64,000 nucleotides of DNA from Actinosynnema sp040640215 (GTDB lineage: Bacteria; Actinomycetota; Actinomycetes; Mycobacteriales; Pseudonocardiaceae). Under the pieces are notes generated by a model. The model had not been told where the DNA came from. It worked only from the letters and a program-made list of their open reading frames with translations, and ran no database searches. The position numbers were made by a program, and so were the translations under genes. The stretch lies in assembly GCF_040640215.1 (NCBI RefSeq), contig NZ_JBFABG010000023.1, positions 1 through 64,000 of the forward strand, given 5' to 3'. Of this stretch, positions 52,184 to 60,881 are shown one piece after another; the first letter of the stretch is position 1; every line of letters begins with the position of its first letter.

Positions 52184-52591
52184 TCAGGCGGGGACGGGCT
52201 CTGGCTCGGCACCGTCAAAGGGTGGGTAGCTTTCGCCGCCCGTTCGCTCGGCCGCATCGATGTAGTCGGCGAGAGCGTCGCGGGATTGGGCGAGCCTGTC
52301 CATCTGCTCGTCCAGTCGCCGCAGCCGTGACCGCATCGCGGCCAGCAATTCGGGGCAGCCAAGTAGTTCCGGGAGCTCTCCGACCGCGCAGGGGAGCAGG
52401 TACGCGATGTCCTCCGAGGACAGACCGGCACCAAGCAGGTGCCGGATCTGCTTCACCCGCAGCACGGCGTCCTCGCCGTACTCGCGGTAGCCGTTCGCGC
52501 CCCGGTCCGCGTCCAGCAGGCCCTGGGCCTCGTAGTAGCGCAACTGATGGGCGTTGACGCCCGCCCGTCGACTCAGTTCCCCGATCCGCAT
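52184..52591 (-). CDS. MerR-family transcriptional regulator
   Basis: 135 residues. N-terminal winged HTH (MRIGELSRRAGVNAHQLRYY, then EAQGLLDADRGANGYREY), MerR recognition wings, and an antiparallel coiled coil (MRSRLRRLDEQMDRLAQSRD). The region YLLPCAVGELPELLGCPELL holds two cysteines but no typical metal-binding loop. It diverges from the imine-reductase-like gene with only 49 bp between the starts; the shared palindrome there is its expected operator, and the adjacent dehydrogenase its expected target. Confidence 0.9.
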   Translation of the reverse strand: MRIGELSRRAGVNAHQLRYYEAQGLLDADRGANGYREYGEDAVLRVKQIRHLLGAGLSSEDIAYLLPCAVGELPELLGCPELLAAMRSRLRRLDEQMDRLAQSRDALADYIDAAERTGGESYPPFDGAEPEPVPA

Positions 52592-52605
52592 CGAAACCTC
52601 GCTTG

Positions 52606-52627
52606 ACCTTCACACCGGTATCAACGT
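52606..52627 (+). promoter_or_regulatory. MerR operator inside a 19-bp promoter spacer
   Basis: A 22-bp imperfect palindrome centred on CCGG (ACCTTCACAC/CGGTATCAACGT; 16 of 22 positions symmetric) lies after a -35-like TTGACC at 52603-52608. A weak -10 (TGACGA, 52628-52633) would be 19 bp away. An operator within an over-long spacer is the hallmark of MerR-activated promoters, here driving the gene at 52641. Confidence 0.65.
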
Positions 52628-52640
52628 TGACGATGCTGCC

Positions 52641-53525
52641 ATGAACAACGAAACCACCACACCCGTGGCAGTCATCGGGCTCGGACTGATGGGCCAGGCA
52701 CTCGCTGGCGCGTTGCTGGAAGCCGGGCATCCCACCACCGTGTGGAACCGTACGGCCGCCAAGGCCGACCGGCTGGTGGCCAGGGGTGCGCGGCTGGCAC
52801 CAACGGTGGGCGACGCGCTCCAGGCGGGTTCCCTGACGATCATCTGCGTCACCGACTACCAGGCCGTGCACGAGCTGCTCGACGCGAGCGACATCACGCT
52901 GGACGGCACGACGTTGATCAACCTGACCTCGGGTGACTCGGCCCAGGCCCGCCAAGCCGCCCAGTGGGCTGAGCTGCGCGGTGCCCGTTACCTGGACGGT
53001 GCCATCATGGCCATCCCGTCGGCGATCGGGACCGCCGAGGCGGTGATTCTGCACAGCGGGCCGCAGTCGGATTTCGAGGCGCACAAGTCAACGCTCGACG
53101 CGCTCGGCACCGTCACCTACCTCGGTGCGGACCACGGGCTGGCGTCCCTGTACGACGTGGCCGGCCTGGCCATGATGTGGAGCGTCCTGAACGGCTGGCT
53201 CCAGGGCACTGCCCTGCTCAGGACGGCCGGTGTCGACGCCACGACGTACGCGCCGTTCGCACAGCAGATCGCTGCCGTTGTAGCCACCTGGCTGCCCGGG
53301 TACGCCGAGCAGATCGACAGTGGCTCCTTCCCCGCCGAGGTGTCGGCCCTGGAGACCGACGCGCGGGCGATGGCACACCTCATCGAGGAGAGCGAGGCGG
53401 TGGGCGTCAACGCCGAACTGCCGAAGTTGATCAAGGCGATGGCCGACCGCTCGATCGCCGCAGGACATGGCGGAGAGCAGTATCCCGTGCTGATCGAAGA
53501 GTTCGGCAAGTTCCGCAACGACTGA
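52641..53525 (+). CDS. Imine-reductase-like NAD(P)-dependent oxidoreductase
   Basis: 294 residues from ATG 52641. Rossmann motif VIGLGLMGQALAGALLEAGH (residues 11-30) followed by TTVWNRTAAKA; GLG.MG..LA......GH.TTVWNRT is the signature of the imine reductase branch of the 6PGDH/3HIBADH superfamily. The C-terminal helical dimerisation domain (ASLYDVAGLAMMWSVLNGWL) carries Asp at the position discussed as proton donor in IREDs. The physiological substrate is unknown. Regulation by the divergent MerR protein is likely. Confidence 0.85.
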   Translation: MNNETTTPVAVIGLGLMGQALAGALLEAGHPTTVWNRTAAKADRLVARGARLAPTVGDALQAGSLTIICVTDYQAVHELLDASDITLDGTTLINLTSGDSAQARQAAQWAELRGARYLDGAIMAIPSAIGTAEAVILHSGPQSDFEAHKSTLDALGTVTYLGADHGLASLYDVAGLAMMWSVLNGWLQGTALLRTAGVDATTYAPFAQQIAAVVATWLPGYAEQIDSGSFPAEVSALETDARAMAHLIEESEAVGVNAELPKLIKAMADRSIAAGHGGEQYPVLIEEFGKFRND

Positions 53526-53877
53526 CCGATCCCGACACCGGAAGCGAGCGTCTGGCATCAGGCTCGGCGGGATGGCCGAAACGGTCGAGCAGAGCCGTCT
53601 CGCGAAGTGCAGTTCGCCGATCTTGCTATGGCGTAGCAAGATCTCGCCTTGAGCGAAGAGGGGAATGTCGTAGTCATACATCCGCTCCACCCAAACCCGG
53701 TGGGTGATGTGCCTGTGGGGCCACAGCGAGCATTGTTCGGACTCCACGTATGTGATGACGGGCCGGATGAGGAGTCTTCGGTCGTGCCAGTCCAGCTCTT
53801 GGGCACACTGCTCGACGGGCGGCGCAGACAACCCGTTACCGGTTGTTGGCGGGGAATCCGTGACGGGGAAACGAGTT
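53526..53877. other. 352-bp gap with a possible minus-strand coding remnant
   Basis: A minus-strand frame (about 53560-53831) reads QELDWHDRRLLIRPVITYVE, then HRVWVERMYDYDIPLFAQGE, which looks coding but continues antisense into the oxidoreductase without a family match. The hairpin at 53619 is inside it. Confidence 0.35.
53619..53643 (+). terminator. Perfect 10-bp hairpin downstream of the oxidoreductase gene
   Basis: GATCTTGCTA-TGGCG-TAGCAAGATC, 93 bases after the stop codon. Perfect stem with a 5-base loop but no T-run, so a terminator role is likely rather than certain. It could equally protect the converging NmrA-like transcript. Confidence 0.5.
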
Positions 53878-54810
53878 TCACTTCCCGGCCGGGCCGGACG
53901 ACCGGTTGGGCAGGGTGTTCTTCGCCCAGTCGGCGAAGGTCGTTGTGGGTACGCCCCAGTGTGCGGCGAACTGTGGTCGCGCCGGCGCGGGGTGGGCGCT
54001 CATGTGTTGCTGTGCGTGGAGAAGTGCCGTGGGAAGGCCCTCCGCTCGGACGTGTTCCGGGCTGGGGGGAAGTTCGATGTCGGTCCCGAGTGCCTGGGAC
54101 AGGATTTGTGCGGCGTCGCGGAAGCTCACGACGTCGCCGGCGAGTTCCAGTTCGACGCCGTGGAAGCGATCTGGTTGTGCGAACGCTGCGGCGGCAGCGG
54201 CTCCGATGTCGTCCACCGCCACGAAAGGGTGTGCGACGTCGGGGTCGGCGGCGACGGCAAGGCGGTTCGAGGTCATGTCGGCGAAGTAGGGCGATGGTCG
54301 GACGAAGTTCTCCATGAACGTGGCCGGCCTGAGGATCGTCCACTGTGGAAATCCTGCGGTGCGCACGAGGTTCTCGACTGTGGCCTTGCTGCGGTAGTAG
54401 TGCCGGACGAAGGAGCCCCAGCGCTGTTCGTCGAAGTTCTCGACGTCGATGGTTCCGGCACCCGAGACCGAAGTGTGCACCACGTGTCCGACCTGCGCCT
54501 CTCGGGCGGCCTTGATCAGGTTGTGGCCGTGGCGGACTTCGGAGTCGCCCGACAGGTCGGTGATGTCGGGCGTCTGCACGGAGAACACCGCGTGGGCGTT
54601 GTCGAGAGCCGCTTCCAACGACGGGACGTCGTCCAGGTCGCCTTGCACGAGAACGGCTCCGAGTTCACGCAGGGCGGCGGCCCGATCGGTGTCGGTGTCT
54701 CGCACCAGGGCCTGCACCGGGATGGTGGAGGCGAGCAGCGCGCGGACCACGGCACCTCCCTGTTTGCCGGTCGCTCCGGTGACCAGCACGAACGACTGCG
54801 ATGTGGGCAC
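53878..54810 (-). CDS. NmrA-family NAD(P)-binding protein
   Basis: 310 residues. The N-terminal VLVTGATGKQGGAVVRALLA (about 8-27) is the dinucleotide-binding GxxGxxG of atypical short-chain dehydrogenases; VQGDLDDVPSLEAAL and the later TILRPATFMENF with AHPFVAVDDIGAAAA are typical of NmrA/HSCARG-like redox sensors and isoflavone-reductase-like enzymes. The classical SDR Tyr-x3-Lys appears as YRSK. Divergent from, and probably repressed by, the TetR gene via two operators. Confidence 0.85.
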   Translation of the reverse strand: MPTSQSFVLVTGATGKQGGAVVRALLASTIPVQALVRDTDTDRAAALRELGAVLVQGDLDDVPSLEAALDNAHAVFSVQTPDITDLSGDSEVRHGHNLIKAAREAQVGHVVHTSVSGAGTIDVENFDEQRWGSFVRHYYRSKATVENLVRTAGFPQWTILRPATFMENFVRPSPYFADMTSNRLAVAADPDVAHPFVAVDDIGAAAAAAFAQPDRFHGVELELAGDVVSFRDAAQILSQALGTDIELPPSPEHVRAEGLPTALLHAQQHMSAHPAPARPQFAAHWGVPTTTFADWAKNTLPNRSSGPAGK

Positions 54811-54827
54811 GGCATCCTCCGATCGGT

Positions 54828-54848
54828 AAGTGGGGTGCTACCCCACTT
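54828..54848. promoter_or_regulatory. TetR operator 1
   Basis: GTGGGGT-GCT-ACCCCAC, a perfect palindrome (with flanking AA/TT), 18 bp before the NmrA-like start. Half-site GTGGGGT is shared with operator 2, whose centre is 34 bp away (about three helical turns). Confidence 0.75.
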
Positions 54849-54863
54849 TGCTTGGGCTACGAT

Positions 54864-54880
54864 ATGGGGTGGTACCCCGT
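54864..54880. promoter_or_regulatory. TetR operator 2
   Basis: ATGGGGT-GGT-ACCCCGT, same half-site layout as operator 1 with a symmetric outer substitution. It lies 24 bases before the TetR start, so the pair can control both divergent genes. Confidence 0.7.
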
Positions 54881-54903
54881 TTGTCTAGCGAGAGGTCGTC
54901 CCG

Positions 54904-55461
54904 ATGGCGAGCAGTGGGCTCAAGCCGCAACGGGCGGACTGGCAGCGCAACCACGAGCGGCTCCTGGCGGCGGCCCGGCCCCTCGTCGCCCGGGACGGAG
55001 CCCAGGTCTCCTTCGAGGAGGTCGCCCGCGAGGCCGGCGTGGGTTCGGCCACCCTGCACCGGCACTTCCCGTCCCGGCGCGCGTTGCTGGACGAGGTCTT
55101 CCGCGAGGCTGCCGAGCGCTTGCGCCGGCGAGGTGACGAGCTGCTCGGCGGTGACCCCGGCGCGGGACTCCTCACGTGGCTGGAAGAGCTGACCGTGGCC
55201 GCTGTCGAAACCCGTGGCCTGTCCGCTTCGTTGGAGGCCGACGCGGACGGCGGGCCGTCATCCGCTGAGGGCTGCCACGGCGTGGTGCGGACGGCGACCG
55301 TTCACCTGGTGGATCGAGCGCTCGCGGCGGGTGCCGTGCGACCGGGAATCTCACCGGACGACCTGCTTGCCCTCGTGACGGCCATTTCCCTGGCCACCGA
55401 AAGTGATTCGGCAGCGGCACGCCGTCTGCTCCGCCTCGCCTTCGACGGCGTCCGCCCCTGA
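54904..55461 (+). CDS. TetR-family transcriptional regulator
   Basis: 185 residues; GAGAGG lies eight bases before ATG 54904. N-terminal HTH (RLLAAARPLVARDGAQVSFE, then VAREAGVGSATLHRHFPSRR). The all-helical C-terminal ligand domain resembles the TetR group with a C-terminal LATESDSAAARRLLRLAFDG. Likely represses itself and the divergent NmrA-like gene. Confidence 0.9.
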   Translation: MASSGLKPQRADWQRNHERLLAAARPLVARDGAQVSFEEVAREAGVGSATLHRHFPSRRALLDEVFREAAERLRRRGDELLGGDPGAGLLTWLEELTVAAVETRGLSASLEADADGGPSSAEGCHGVVRTATVHLVDRALAAGAVRPGISPDDLLALVTAISLATESDSAAARRLLRLAFDGVRP

Positions 55462-55700
55462 GCGTCCACCGGGGCACGAGCCGAAGACCTGTCAGCCGCC
55501 GACAGCGGCGTTGGCAAACCTGGGCCGGGCGGATCTGTGCGGCGTACCGGCCGACGAGCTGCGGGTCACCTCCAGGGCCACCAGAGCGGCACCTGTGGCC
55601 AGGACCCGGATGCCGACCGGGCCGCCCGGCTGAGGACGTGGGTCCCAGGTAGGCGAGGCTGGAGAGCGGGGTCCGCCTCGATGCGATCGGTCATGGCGGG

Positions 55701-56489
55701 TCAGGGAGTGCTGTCGACGGGGAAGGTGACCCAGACTGTGGTGCCCTGCCCAGGTGTCGAGGTGACGCCGACCGTGCCGCCGTGTGCGGTGACGATCGCC
55801 TCTACTATGGCCAGGCCCAGACCTGATGAACCTCCGTCGCTGCCGCGGCCGGAATCGGCGCGGTAGAAGCGCTCGAAGACGTGCGGCAGGTGCTCCGGTT
55901 CGATCCCGTCGCCGTCGTCGCGCACCGCGATCGTCACTCCTCCGTCCTGGCGGGTGACGGTGACCGTGACGGGCGTGCCGGGTCGGGTGTGCTGCACCGC
56001 GTTGCCGACGAGGTTGCGCAGGACCTGTTGGATGCGGGGGCCGTCCCCGTCGATGACCGCTTCCGCCACCCCGCGCAGACTGATGGCCCGGTCGGCGCTG
56101 ACGACCCGGGCGTCGTCGACCACCTCGCCCGCCAGCGCGACCACGTCCACCGGATTGCGGTCGAGCGGACGGGCCGCGTCGAGGTGGGCCAGCAGCGCCA
56201 GTTCGTCGACGAGCAGTCGCATCCGGCCGACCTCGACCTGCATTCGTTCCATGGCGTGGTCGAGTTGGCCGGGTTCGCGCAGGGCACCCTGGACGTACAA
56301 GTCCATCCAGCCCTGCATGGTCGCCAGTGGGGTGCGCAGCTCGTGGCCCGCGTCGGCGACGAAGCTGCGCAACCGGTCCTGGGCTCGCCGCTGGGCGTCG
56401 AACGCCTGCTTCACCGCGGTGGCGATGGCGGCTTCCGGCCCGGCGAGCAACAGGACGAGAGCGAGCCGCCACCGTGGGTGCCGGTTCAC
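55701..56489 (-). CDS. Sensor histidine kinase lacking a sensor domain
   Basis: 262 residues from GTG 56489, overlapping the regulator's stop (GTGA). Only a short hydrophobic N-terminus (RLALVLLLAG) precedes a HAMP-end-like helix and the H-box VADAGHELRTPLATMQGWMD, with phospho-acceptor His49. N-box LRNLVGNAVQHT, G1 VRDDGDGIEPEHL, F-box ERFYRAD, G2 GSSGLGLAIVEAIV are all present. Relatives of this OmpR-paired type have two membrane helices, an extracellular loop and a HAMP domain before the H-box, which here would be deleted. It may be constitutive, or it may respond through the MMPL partner. Confidence 0.85.
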   Translation of the reverse strand: MNRHPRWRLALVLLLAGPEAAIATAVKQAFDAQRRAQDRLRSFVADAGHELRTPLATMQGWMDLYVQGALREPGQLDHAMERMQVEVGRMRLLVDELALLAHLDAARPLDRNPVDVVALAGEVVDDARVVSADRAISLRGVAEAVIDGDGPRIQQVLRNLVGNAVQHTRPGTPVTVTVTRQDGGVTIAVRDDGDGIEPEHLPHVFERFYRADSGRGSDGGSSGLGLAIVEAIVTAHGGTVGVTSTPGQGTTVWVTFPVDSTP

Positions 56490-57184
56490 CGTTGCACCGC
56501 CCGCAGGTTGTACCCGAATCCCCGCACGGTCTGGATCAGCGACGGCCCGCCGGAGTCGATCTTGCGGCGCAGGTTCGAGACGAACCGCTCGACCACGCTC
56601 GTGTCGCCACCGAAGTCGTACTGCCAGACGTGGTTCAGGATCTGCGCCTTGGAGACCACCCGCCCCGAGTTGATCAACAGGAAGCGCAGCAGGCGGAACT
56701 CGGTCGGGGACAGCTCGACCGGACGCCCGCCCCGGGTCACCTCGTGCCGGGCCTCGTCCATCACCAGGTCGCCGCAGCGCCACATGCCCTCCGGCACCGC
56801 CGGCGGCACGCGGCGGGCGCGTCGCAGCAGCGCTTCCAGCCGTGCGGCGACCTCCACCACGCTGAACGGCTTGGTGAGGTAGTCGTCGCCGCCCAGGCGC
56901 AGCCCGCGCACGCGGTCGTCCAACTCGTCGCGCGCGGTCAGGAACATCACCGGCACGTGCACGCCCTGCGACCGCAGCAGGTGCAGCAGGTCGAAGCCGT
57001 TCGTACCGGGCAGCATCACGTCCAGCACGATCGCGTCGGGCGGGCGCGCCTCGATCGCGGCCAGGGCGGCCGGCACGTCGCCGGCCGCCTCGACCTCGAA
57101 CCCCGAGAACCGCAGCGCGGACAGCAGGAGCGTCCGCAGGCCGAGGTCGTCGTCCACTACGAGGATCTTGTCCACGTCCTCCAT
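56486..57184 (-). CDS. OmpR-family response regulator
   Basis: 232 residues from ATG 57184, which overlaps the MMPL stop (ATGA). Receiver domain with DDD acidic pocket (11-13), phospho-acceptor Asp55 in IVLDVMLPG, Thr in FLTARDE and Lys in YLTKPFSV. The C-terminal winged helix carries PVELSPTEFRLLRFLLINSG and VRGFGYNLR. It is paired with the kinase immediately downstream and is likely to regulate this operon. Confidence 0.95.
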   Translation of the reverse strand: MEDVDKILVVDDDLGLRTLLLSALRFSGFEVEAAGDVPAALAAIEARPPDAIVLDVMLPGTNGFDLLHLLRSQGVHVPVMFLTARDELDDRVRGLRLGGDDYLTKPFSVVEVAARLEALLRRARRVPPAVPEGMWRCGDLVMDEARHEVTRGGRPVELSPTEFRLLRFLLINSGRVVSKAQILNHVWQYDFGGDTSVVERFVSNLRRKIDSGGPSLIQTVRGFGYNLRAVQR

Positions 57185-59343
57185 CACACCACCCCGACCG
57201 GGGCGCGCGGGTGCTCCTCGGCGGTCCTGGCGAGCCGCGCGCCCTCCACGTCCAGGTTCGGCAGCACCCGGTCGAGCGACCGGGGCAGCCACCAGGCGCG
57301 GTGCCGGGTCAGCGCCAGCACTGCGGGCACGAGCGTCATCCGGATCAGGAACGCGTCCAGCACGACGCCGACCGCGAGCGCGAAGGCGATGGGTTTCAGC
57401 GTGGCGTCGCCGCCCGGGACGAAGCTCGCGAAGACCGCGCCCATGATCAGCGCCGCCGCCGTGACCACCCGTGCCGAGGCGCGGAATCCCCGGTCGACCG
57501 CCTGCCGGGGATCGCGACTGCGCGCGTACTCCTCGTGCATGCGGCTGACCAGGAAGACCTCGTAGTCCATCGCCAGGCCGAACAGCACCGCGATGAGGAT
57601 GACCGGCAGGAAGCTGATCACCGGACCGGTGGCCGAGACCCCGACCAGATCGGCCGGCCAACCCCACTGGAACACCGCGACCACCGCACCCAACGTCGCG
57701 CCGGCCGACAGCAGGAAGCCCAGCGTCGCCTTCAGCGGCACCACCAACGACCGGAAGGCCACCATCAGCAGCAGGAACGCCAGACCCACGACGATCAGGG
57801 CGAAGGGCACGAGCGACGCGCTCAGCAACTCGGAGATGTCGATGCCGACGGCGGTCGAGCCGGTGACCCCGACGGTCTCCCCACCCACGGCTTGGAGGTC
57901 GACCACCAGCCGTTCAGTGCGTTCGTCCTGCGGTCCCGTCTCCGGGATCACGGTCAGCAGCGCGTACCGGCCGTCGGTGGACAGTCGCGGGCGTCCGGTG
58001 GCGACCACTCCGTCCACCGCGCCGAGCCGCTCGGCCAGCGCCGTCGCGGCGGTCTGCGCATCGCCGTCGTCCGCCAGGTCGGCCAGAACCAGCAGCGGGC
58101 CGTTGAAGCCCGGCCCGAACGCGTCGGCGGTCAGGTCGTAGGCCTGTCGCTGCGTGCTGTCCGGGGGCGCGGAACCGTTGTCGGTGAGCGCGAGCCGCAA
58201 GTGCACCGCCGGGACGGCCATCACGCCGAGCACCGCGACGACAGCGAACGTCGTGACCAGCGGCCTGCGGGTGACCAGCCGAACCCAGCGCGCCCCCGCG
58301 GTCGGCCGACCGTTCCCGGCCTCGCGGCGGGCCGTCCGCGAGGTGGGCTTCGGGCGCAGCCGTTCTCCGGCGAAGCCCAGCAGGGCCGGGATCAGGGTGA
58401 CCGCCACCAGCACGGCGACGACGACCGTGGCGGCCGCGGCCAACCCCATCGCGGAGAGGAACGGGATGCCCACGACGGTCAGCCCGGCCAAGGCGATGAC
58501 CACGGTGAGGCCGGCGAACACCACGGCGGTGCCTGCCGTGCCGGTCGCGAGGGCTGCGGACTCGGCCACCGGCATGCCGGCCGCCAGTTGCGACCGGTGC
58601 CGCACGACGATGAACAGCGCGTAGTCGATGCCGACCGCCAGCCCGAGCATGAGGGCCAGGGCGGGCGCGGTCGTCGGCAGGGCCAGCGCGCTCGCGGTCG
58701 CGGCCAGGCCGGTAGCGGTCACACCCACCCCGAGCAGCGCGGTGAACAGCGGCAGTCCGGCGGCCACCAGCGAACCGAACGTGATCACGAGAACGACCAA
58801 CGCGATCAGCAGCCCCAACGCCTCGGTGCCACCCTCGTCGGAGCTGTCGCCGTAGGCCGACCCGCCGACCTCCACCCGCAGCCCAGCCTCTCGCGCCGGT
58901 TGCACCACCCGCTCCAGCGCGTCGAGGGAGCCGCTCGCCAACTGGGCGCGTTTCTCTTGGTAGGCGACGTACGCGAGAGCGGTCCGACCATCCGGCGACA
59001 CCGTCGCGGTGGTGAACGGATCTGTCACGCCGGCCACCTGCGGTGCCTCCGCTGCGGCGGCGAGGGTCCGCGCGATGACGGGTCGCAGTTCGGCGACCTG
59101 ACGGCCTGCGGGCGCGACGAACACGACCTGCGCGGAGGTCCCCGATGAGGCGGGGAACTCCTCGGCGACCGTGCCCAGGACCTGCTGGGCACGCGAGCCG
59201 GGGATCGAGAAGTCGTCCTCGTACCCGCCACCCGCGGTGCCGGCGAGCGCCCCGAGCCCGGTCAGGATTGCCAGCCAGGCCACCAAGACGACCCGGCGAC
59301 GCCGGTAGGTCCAGGCACCGAGCCGACAGAGCAGTACGGCCAT
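57184..59343 (-). CDS. MMPL/RND-family transporter
   Basis: 719 residues, about twelve membrane helices in two halves, each with an extracellular loop (about 45-185 and 370-520). Proton-relay Asp-Tyr pairs are visible in LGLAVGIDYALFIVVRHRSQ and LFGLAMDYEVFLVSRMHEEY. Such proteins export lipids, siderophores or antibiotics in actinomycetes. First gene of a three-gene, fully overlapping operon with a two-component system, so expression is probably autoregulated by envelope stress or substrate. Confidence 0.9.
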   Translation of the reverse strand: MAVLLCRLGAWTYRRRRVVLVAWLAILTGLGALAGTAGGGYEDDFSIPGSRAQQVLGTVAEEFPASSGTSAQVVFVAPAGRQVAELRPVIARTLAAAAEAPQVAGVTDPFTTATVSPDGRTALAYVAYQEKRAQLASGSLDALERVVQPAREAGLRVEVGGSAYGDSSDEGGTEALGLLIALVVLVITFGSLVAAGLPLFTALLGVGVTATGLAATASALALPTTAPALALMLGLAVGIDYALFIVVRHRSQLAAGMPVAESAALATGTAGTAVVFAGLTVVIALAGLTVVGIPFLSAMGLAAAATVVVAVLVAVTLIPALLGFAGERLRPKPTSRTARREAGNGRPTAGARWVRLVTRRPLVTTFAVVAVLGVMAVPAVHLRLALTDNGSAPPDSTQRQAYDLTADAFGPGFNGPLLVLADLADDGDAQTAATALAERLGAVDGVVATGRPRLSTDGRYALLTVIPETGPQDERTERLVVDLQAVGGETVGVTGSTAVGIDISELLSASLVPFALIVVGLAFLLLMVAFRSLVVPLKATLGFLLSAGATLGAVVAVFQWGWPADLVGVSATGPVISFLPVILIAVLFGLAMDYEVFLVSRMHEEYARSRDPRQAVDRGFRASARVVTAAALIMGAVFASFVPGGDATLKPIAFALAVGVVLDAFLIRMTLVPAVLALTRHRAWWLPRSLDRVLPNLDVEGARLARTAEEHPRAPVGVV

Positions 59344-59681
59344 GACGGTGAGCTCCCATGCGGTCGTGGATCAAGGAGCTCTCATCACACCGCTCGTACC
59401 TGAAGGCCCGGCGTCCACGAACCTGATGGTTCCCTGCCGGTTGCCTGACGGTCGGCCCGTGCCGATGGTGTGCCCCGCCGGCTGCTCCCGGCGAGCGGTT
59501 CCCAGTGCTTCCGGCTGCCTACCAGGACCGAGCAGGCCGTACATGTCGTGGACGAGGCCGTACGGGCGGGAAAGCGGATTACCGTGCCACCGGTCACTTG
59601 CTCGGCAACGGCGACATGCTGGGACTGAGGGTCTTTCGCGCCGAACCCGAGTTGTCGACCTTCGCGGTGGCGTTCCGGGTT
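59344..59681. other. 338-bp gap, no gene recognised
   Basis: It must hold the promoter of the MMPL operon near 59344. Frames through it show no motif. No repeat found. Confidence 0.45.
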
Positions 59682-60527
59682 TCAGGGGTTCCAGTACGTG
59701 GTGACGTGCGTCCGTTCGAAGCGTCGGGCGGCCAGGTCGGCCCGGGGAATCGCCCAGTGGACGGTGGTGCCTTCCAAACCTCTGACGTCGGGGTACCAGT
59801 CGGCGAGCAGCACCCAGTCGTCGGCGTCGGGTGGCTCTGCGGTCGGCCGGTAACCCGCTCGTTCGGCGTCGGCCGCGATCTCCGCGGCGGAGGTGACGGG
59901 GTCCAGCCCGGATTCGTCCGTGCCGTAGCCGCCGATCTGGAGCGGGCCGTCGGAGGCGATCTTGCCCCGGGTTTCCCACCACACCGCGACCAGTTCCTCG
60001 GAGCGTGGGTGGCCGGGCAGCGGCACGGAGTACGGCGGCTCGGGGACGTCCTTGATTCCGCTGTGCGGCAGGGAGACGTTCGTGGCCAGGCGCAGCTCGC
60101 CCTGGGGCAACGCTCGGCAGACCTGTTCGTACTCCGGGATTTCGCCGTAGAAGTACGGGTTGTTCTCCCGTTTTCCGACTGTGGTGCCGGCGGGGACGTG
60201 GAGCGCTTCACCGGCGGTTGCCGCGCTGGGTTCGTCCGCCAGGGGAAAGGCGAACAACAGCAGTTGACCGTCCGGGGGTAGCGGAAGGTCCGTGGCGTCC
60301 GGGGGCAGGGCCTCGCAGTCAATGGTGGCGACGAGGGGAAACCACGGGTTCGGGGCGTCGACGGGAAGCATCAGGGAGCCACCGAAGCGGGCCACGACCG
60401 GTCCGTTCGCGGACGGCGTCAAGGTCGCGCACGGGCGGGCGATGCCGATCCACCGGCCGACGTCGCCGGCCGGGATGCCTCGTGCGAGCGCCTCGTCGCG
60501 GAACGGGCCGAGAATGTCTGCCGTCAC
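59682..60527 (-). CDS. DUF1963 (YwqG-like) protein
   Basis: 281 residues from a GTG at 60527. Pattern GPVVARFGGSLMLPVDAPNP, then PLVATIDCEALPPDATDLPL and PPDGQLLLFAF matches the GG.P.LP..W...AQID...LP..G.L.FF core of DUF1963 proteins. The C-terminal DDWVLLADWYPDVRG also fits. The family is cytoplasmic with unknown biochemical function. It stands alone. Confidence 0.7.
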   Translation of the reverse strand: MTADILGPFRDEALARGIPAGDVGRWIGIARPCATLTPSANGPVVARFGGSLMLPVDAPNPWFPLVATIDCEALPPDATDLPLPPDGQLLLFAFPLADEPSAATAGEALHVPAGTTVGKRENNPYFYGEIPEYEQVCRALPQGELRLATNVSLPHSGIKDVPEPPYSVPLPGHPRSEELVAVWWETRGKIASDGPLQIGGYGTDESGLDPVTSAAEIAADAERAGYRPTAEPPDADDWVLLADWYPDVRGLEGTTVHWAIPRADLAARRFERTHVTTYWNP

Positions 60528-60539
60528 GCGGCGACCTTA

Positions 60540-60815
60540 GTCGCGCTCGCCGGGCCGAGACGAGGTTCGGTCGACGACTGTGCCCTTTCGGGCGGGGTGA
60601 CGAGCTTCCGGGTTTGAGCATGAGGCGCACGGTCGGGGCGGTTGTCCGGTGGCCGAGTGTGGGTAGCCCGCCTCGGATCTATCGGTGGTCTCGGCGGGTG
60701 TTCGGTCTGGTTCGGGTAGGTCGATGTCCTTGGCTGAGGAGGACCGTTCGAGGAGCACTCTTCAATCACCCAGCCAGATGAAGAGCAGTTGCGCCAGTCG
60801 TAACGCCGCACCTCA
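60540..60815 (-). pseudogene. rve-type transposase N-terminal shred
   Basis: Reads ALRLAQLLFIWLGD then LERSSSAKDIDLPEPDRTPA, a decayed counterpart of the MALRLLYLIFI...SAGKDMELL fragment at 33920-34105. It lies in the 354-bp gap before the next gene, which holds nothing else I can identify. Confidence 0.45.
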
Positions 60816-60881
60816 CTTCCCTTTCGGGCAAACGAATCGCCGGCACACTTCTCGGCATCGCCGGCTCCCGAAAGGACGGCT

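Noticed and set aside
53088..53831. 247-aa minus-strand frame overlapping the imine-reductase-like gene
   Set aside because: The part opposite the oxidoreductase is a shadow. Only the 53560-53831 end looks coding and it has no family or start, so it is listed only as a gap remark.
57211..59148. 645-aa plus-strand frame opposite the MMPL gene
   Set aside because: His/Arg/Gln-rich antisense reading of a transmembrane gene; no motif.
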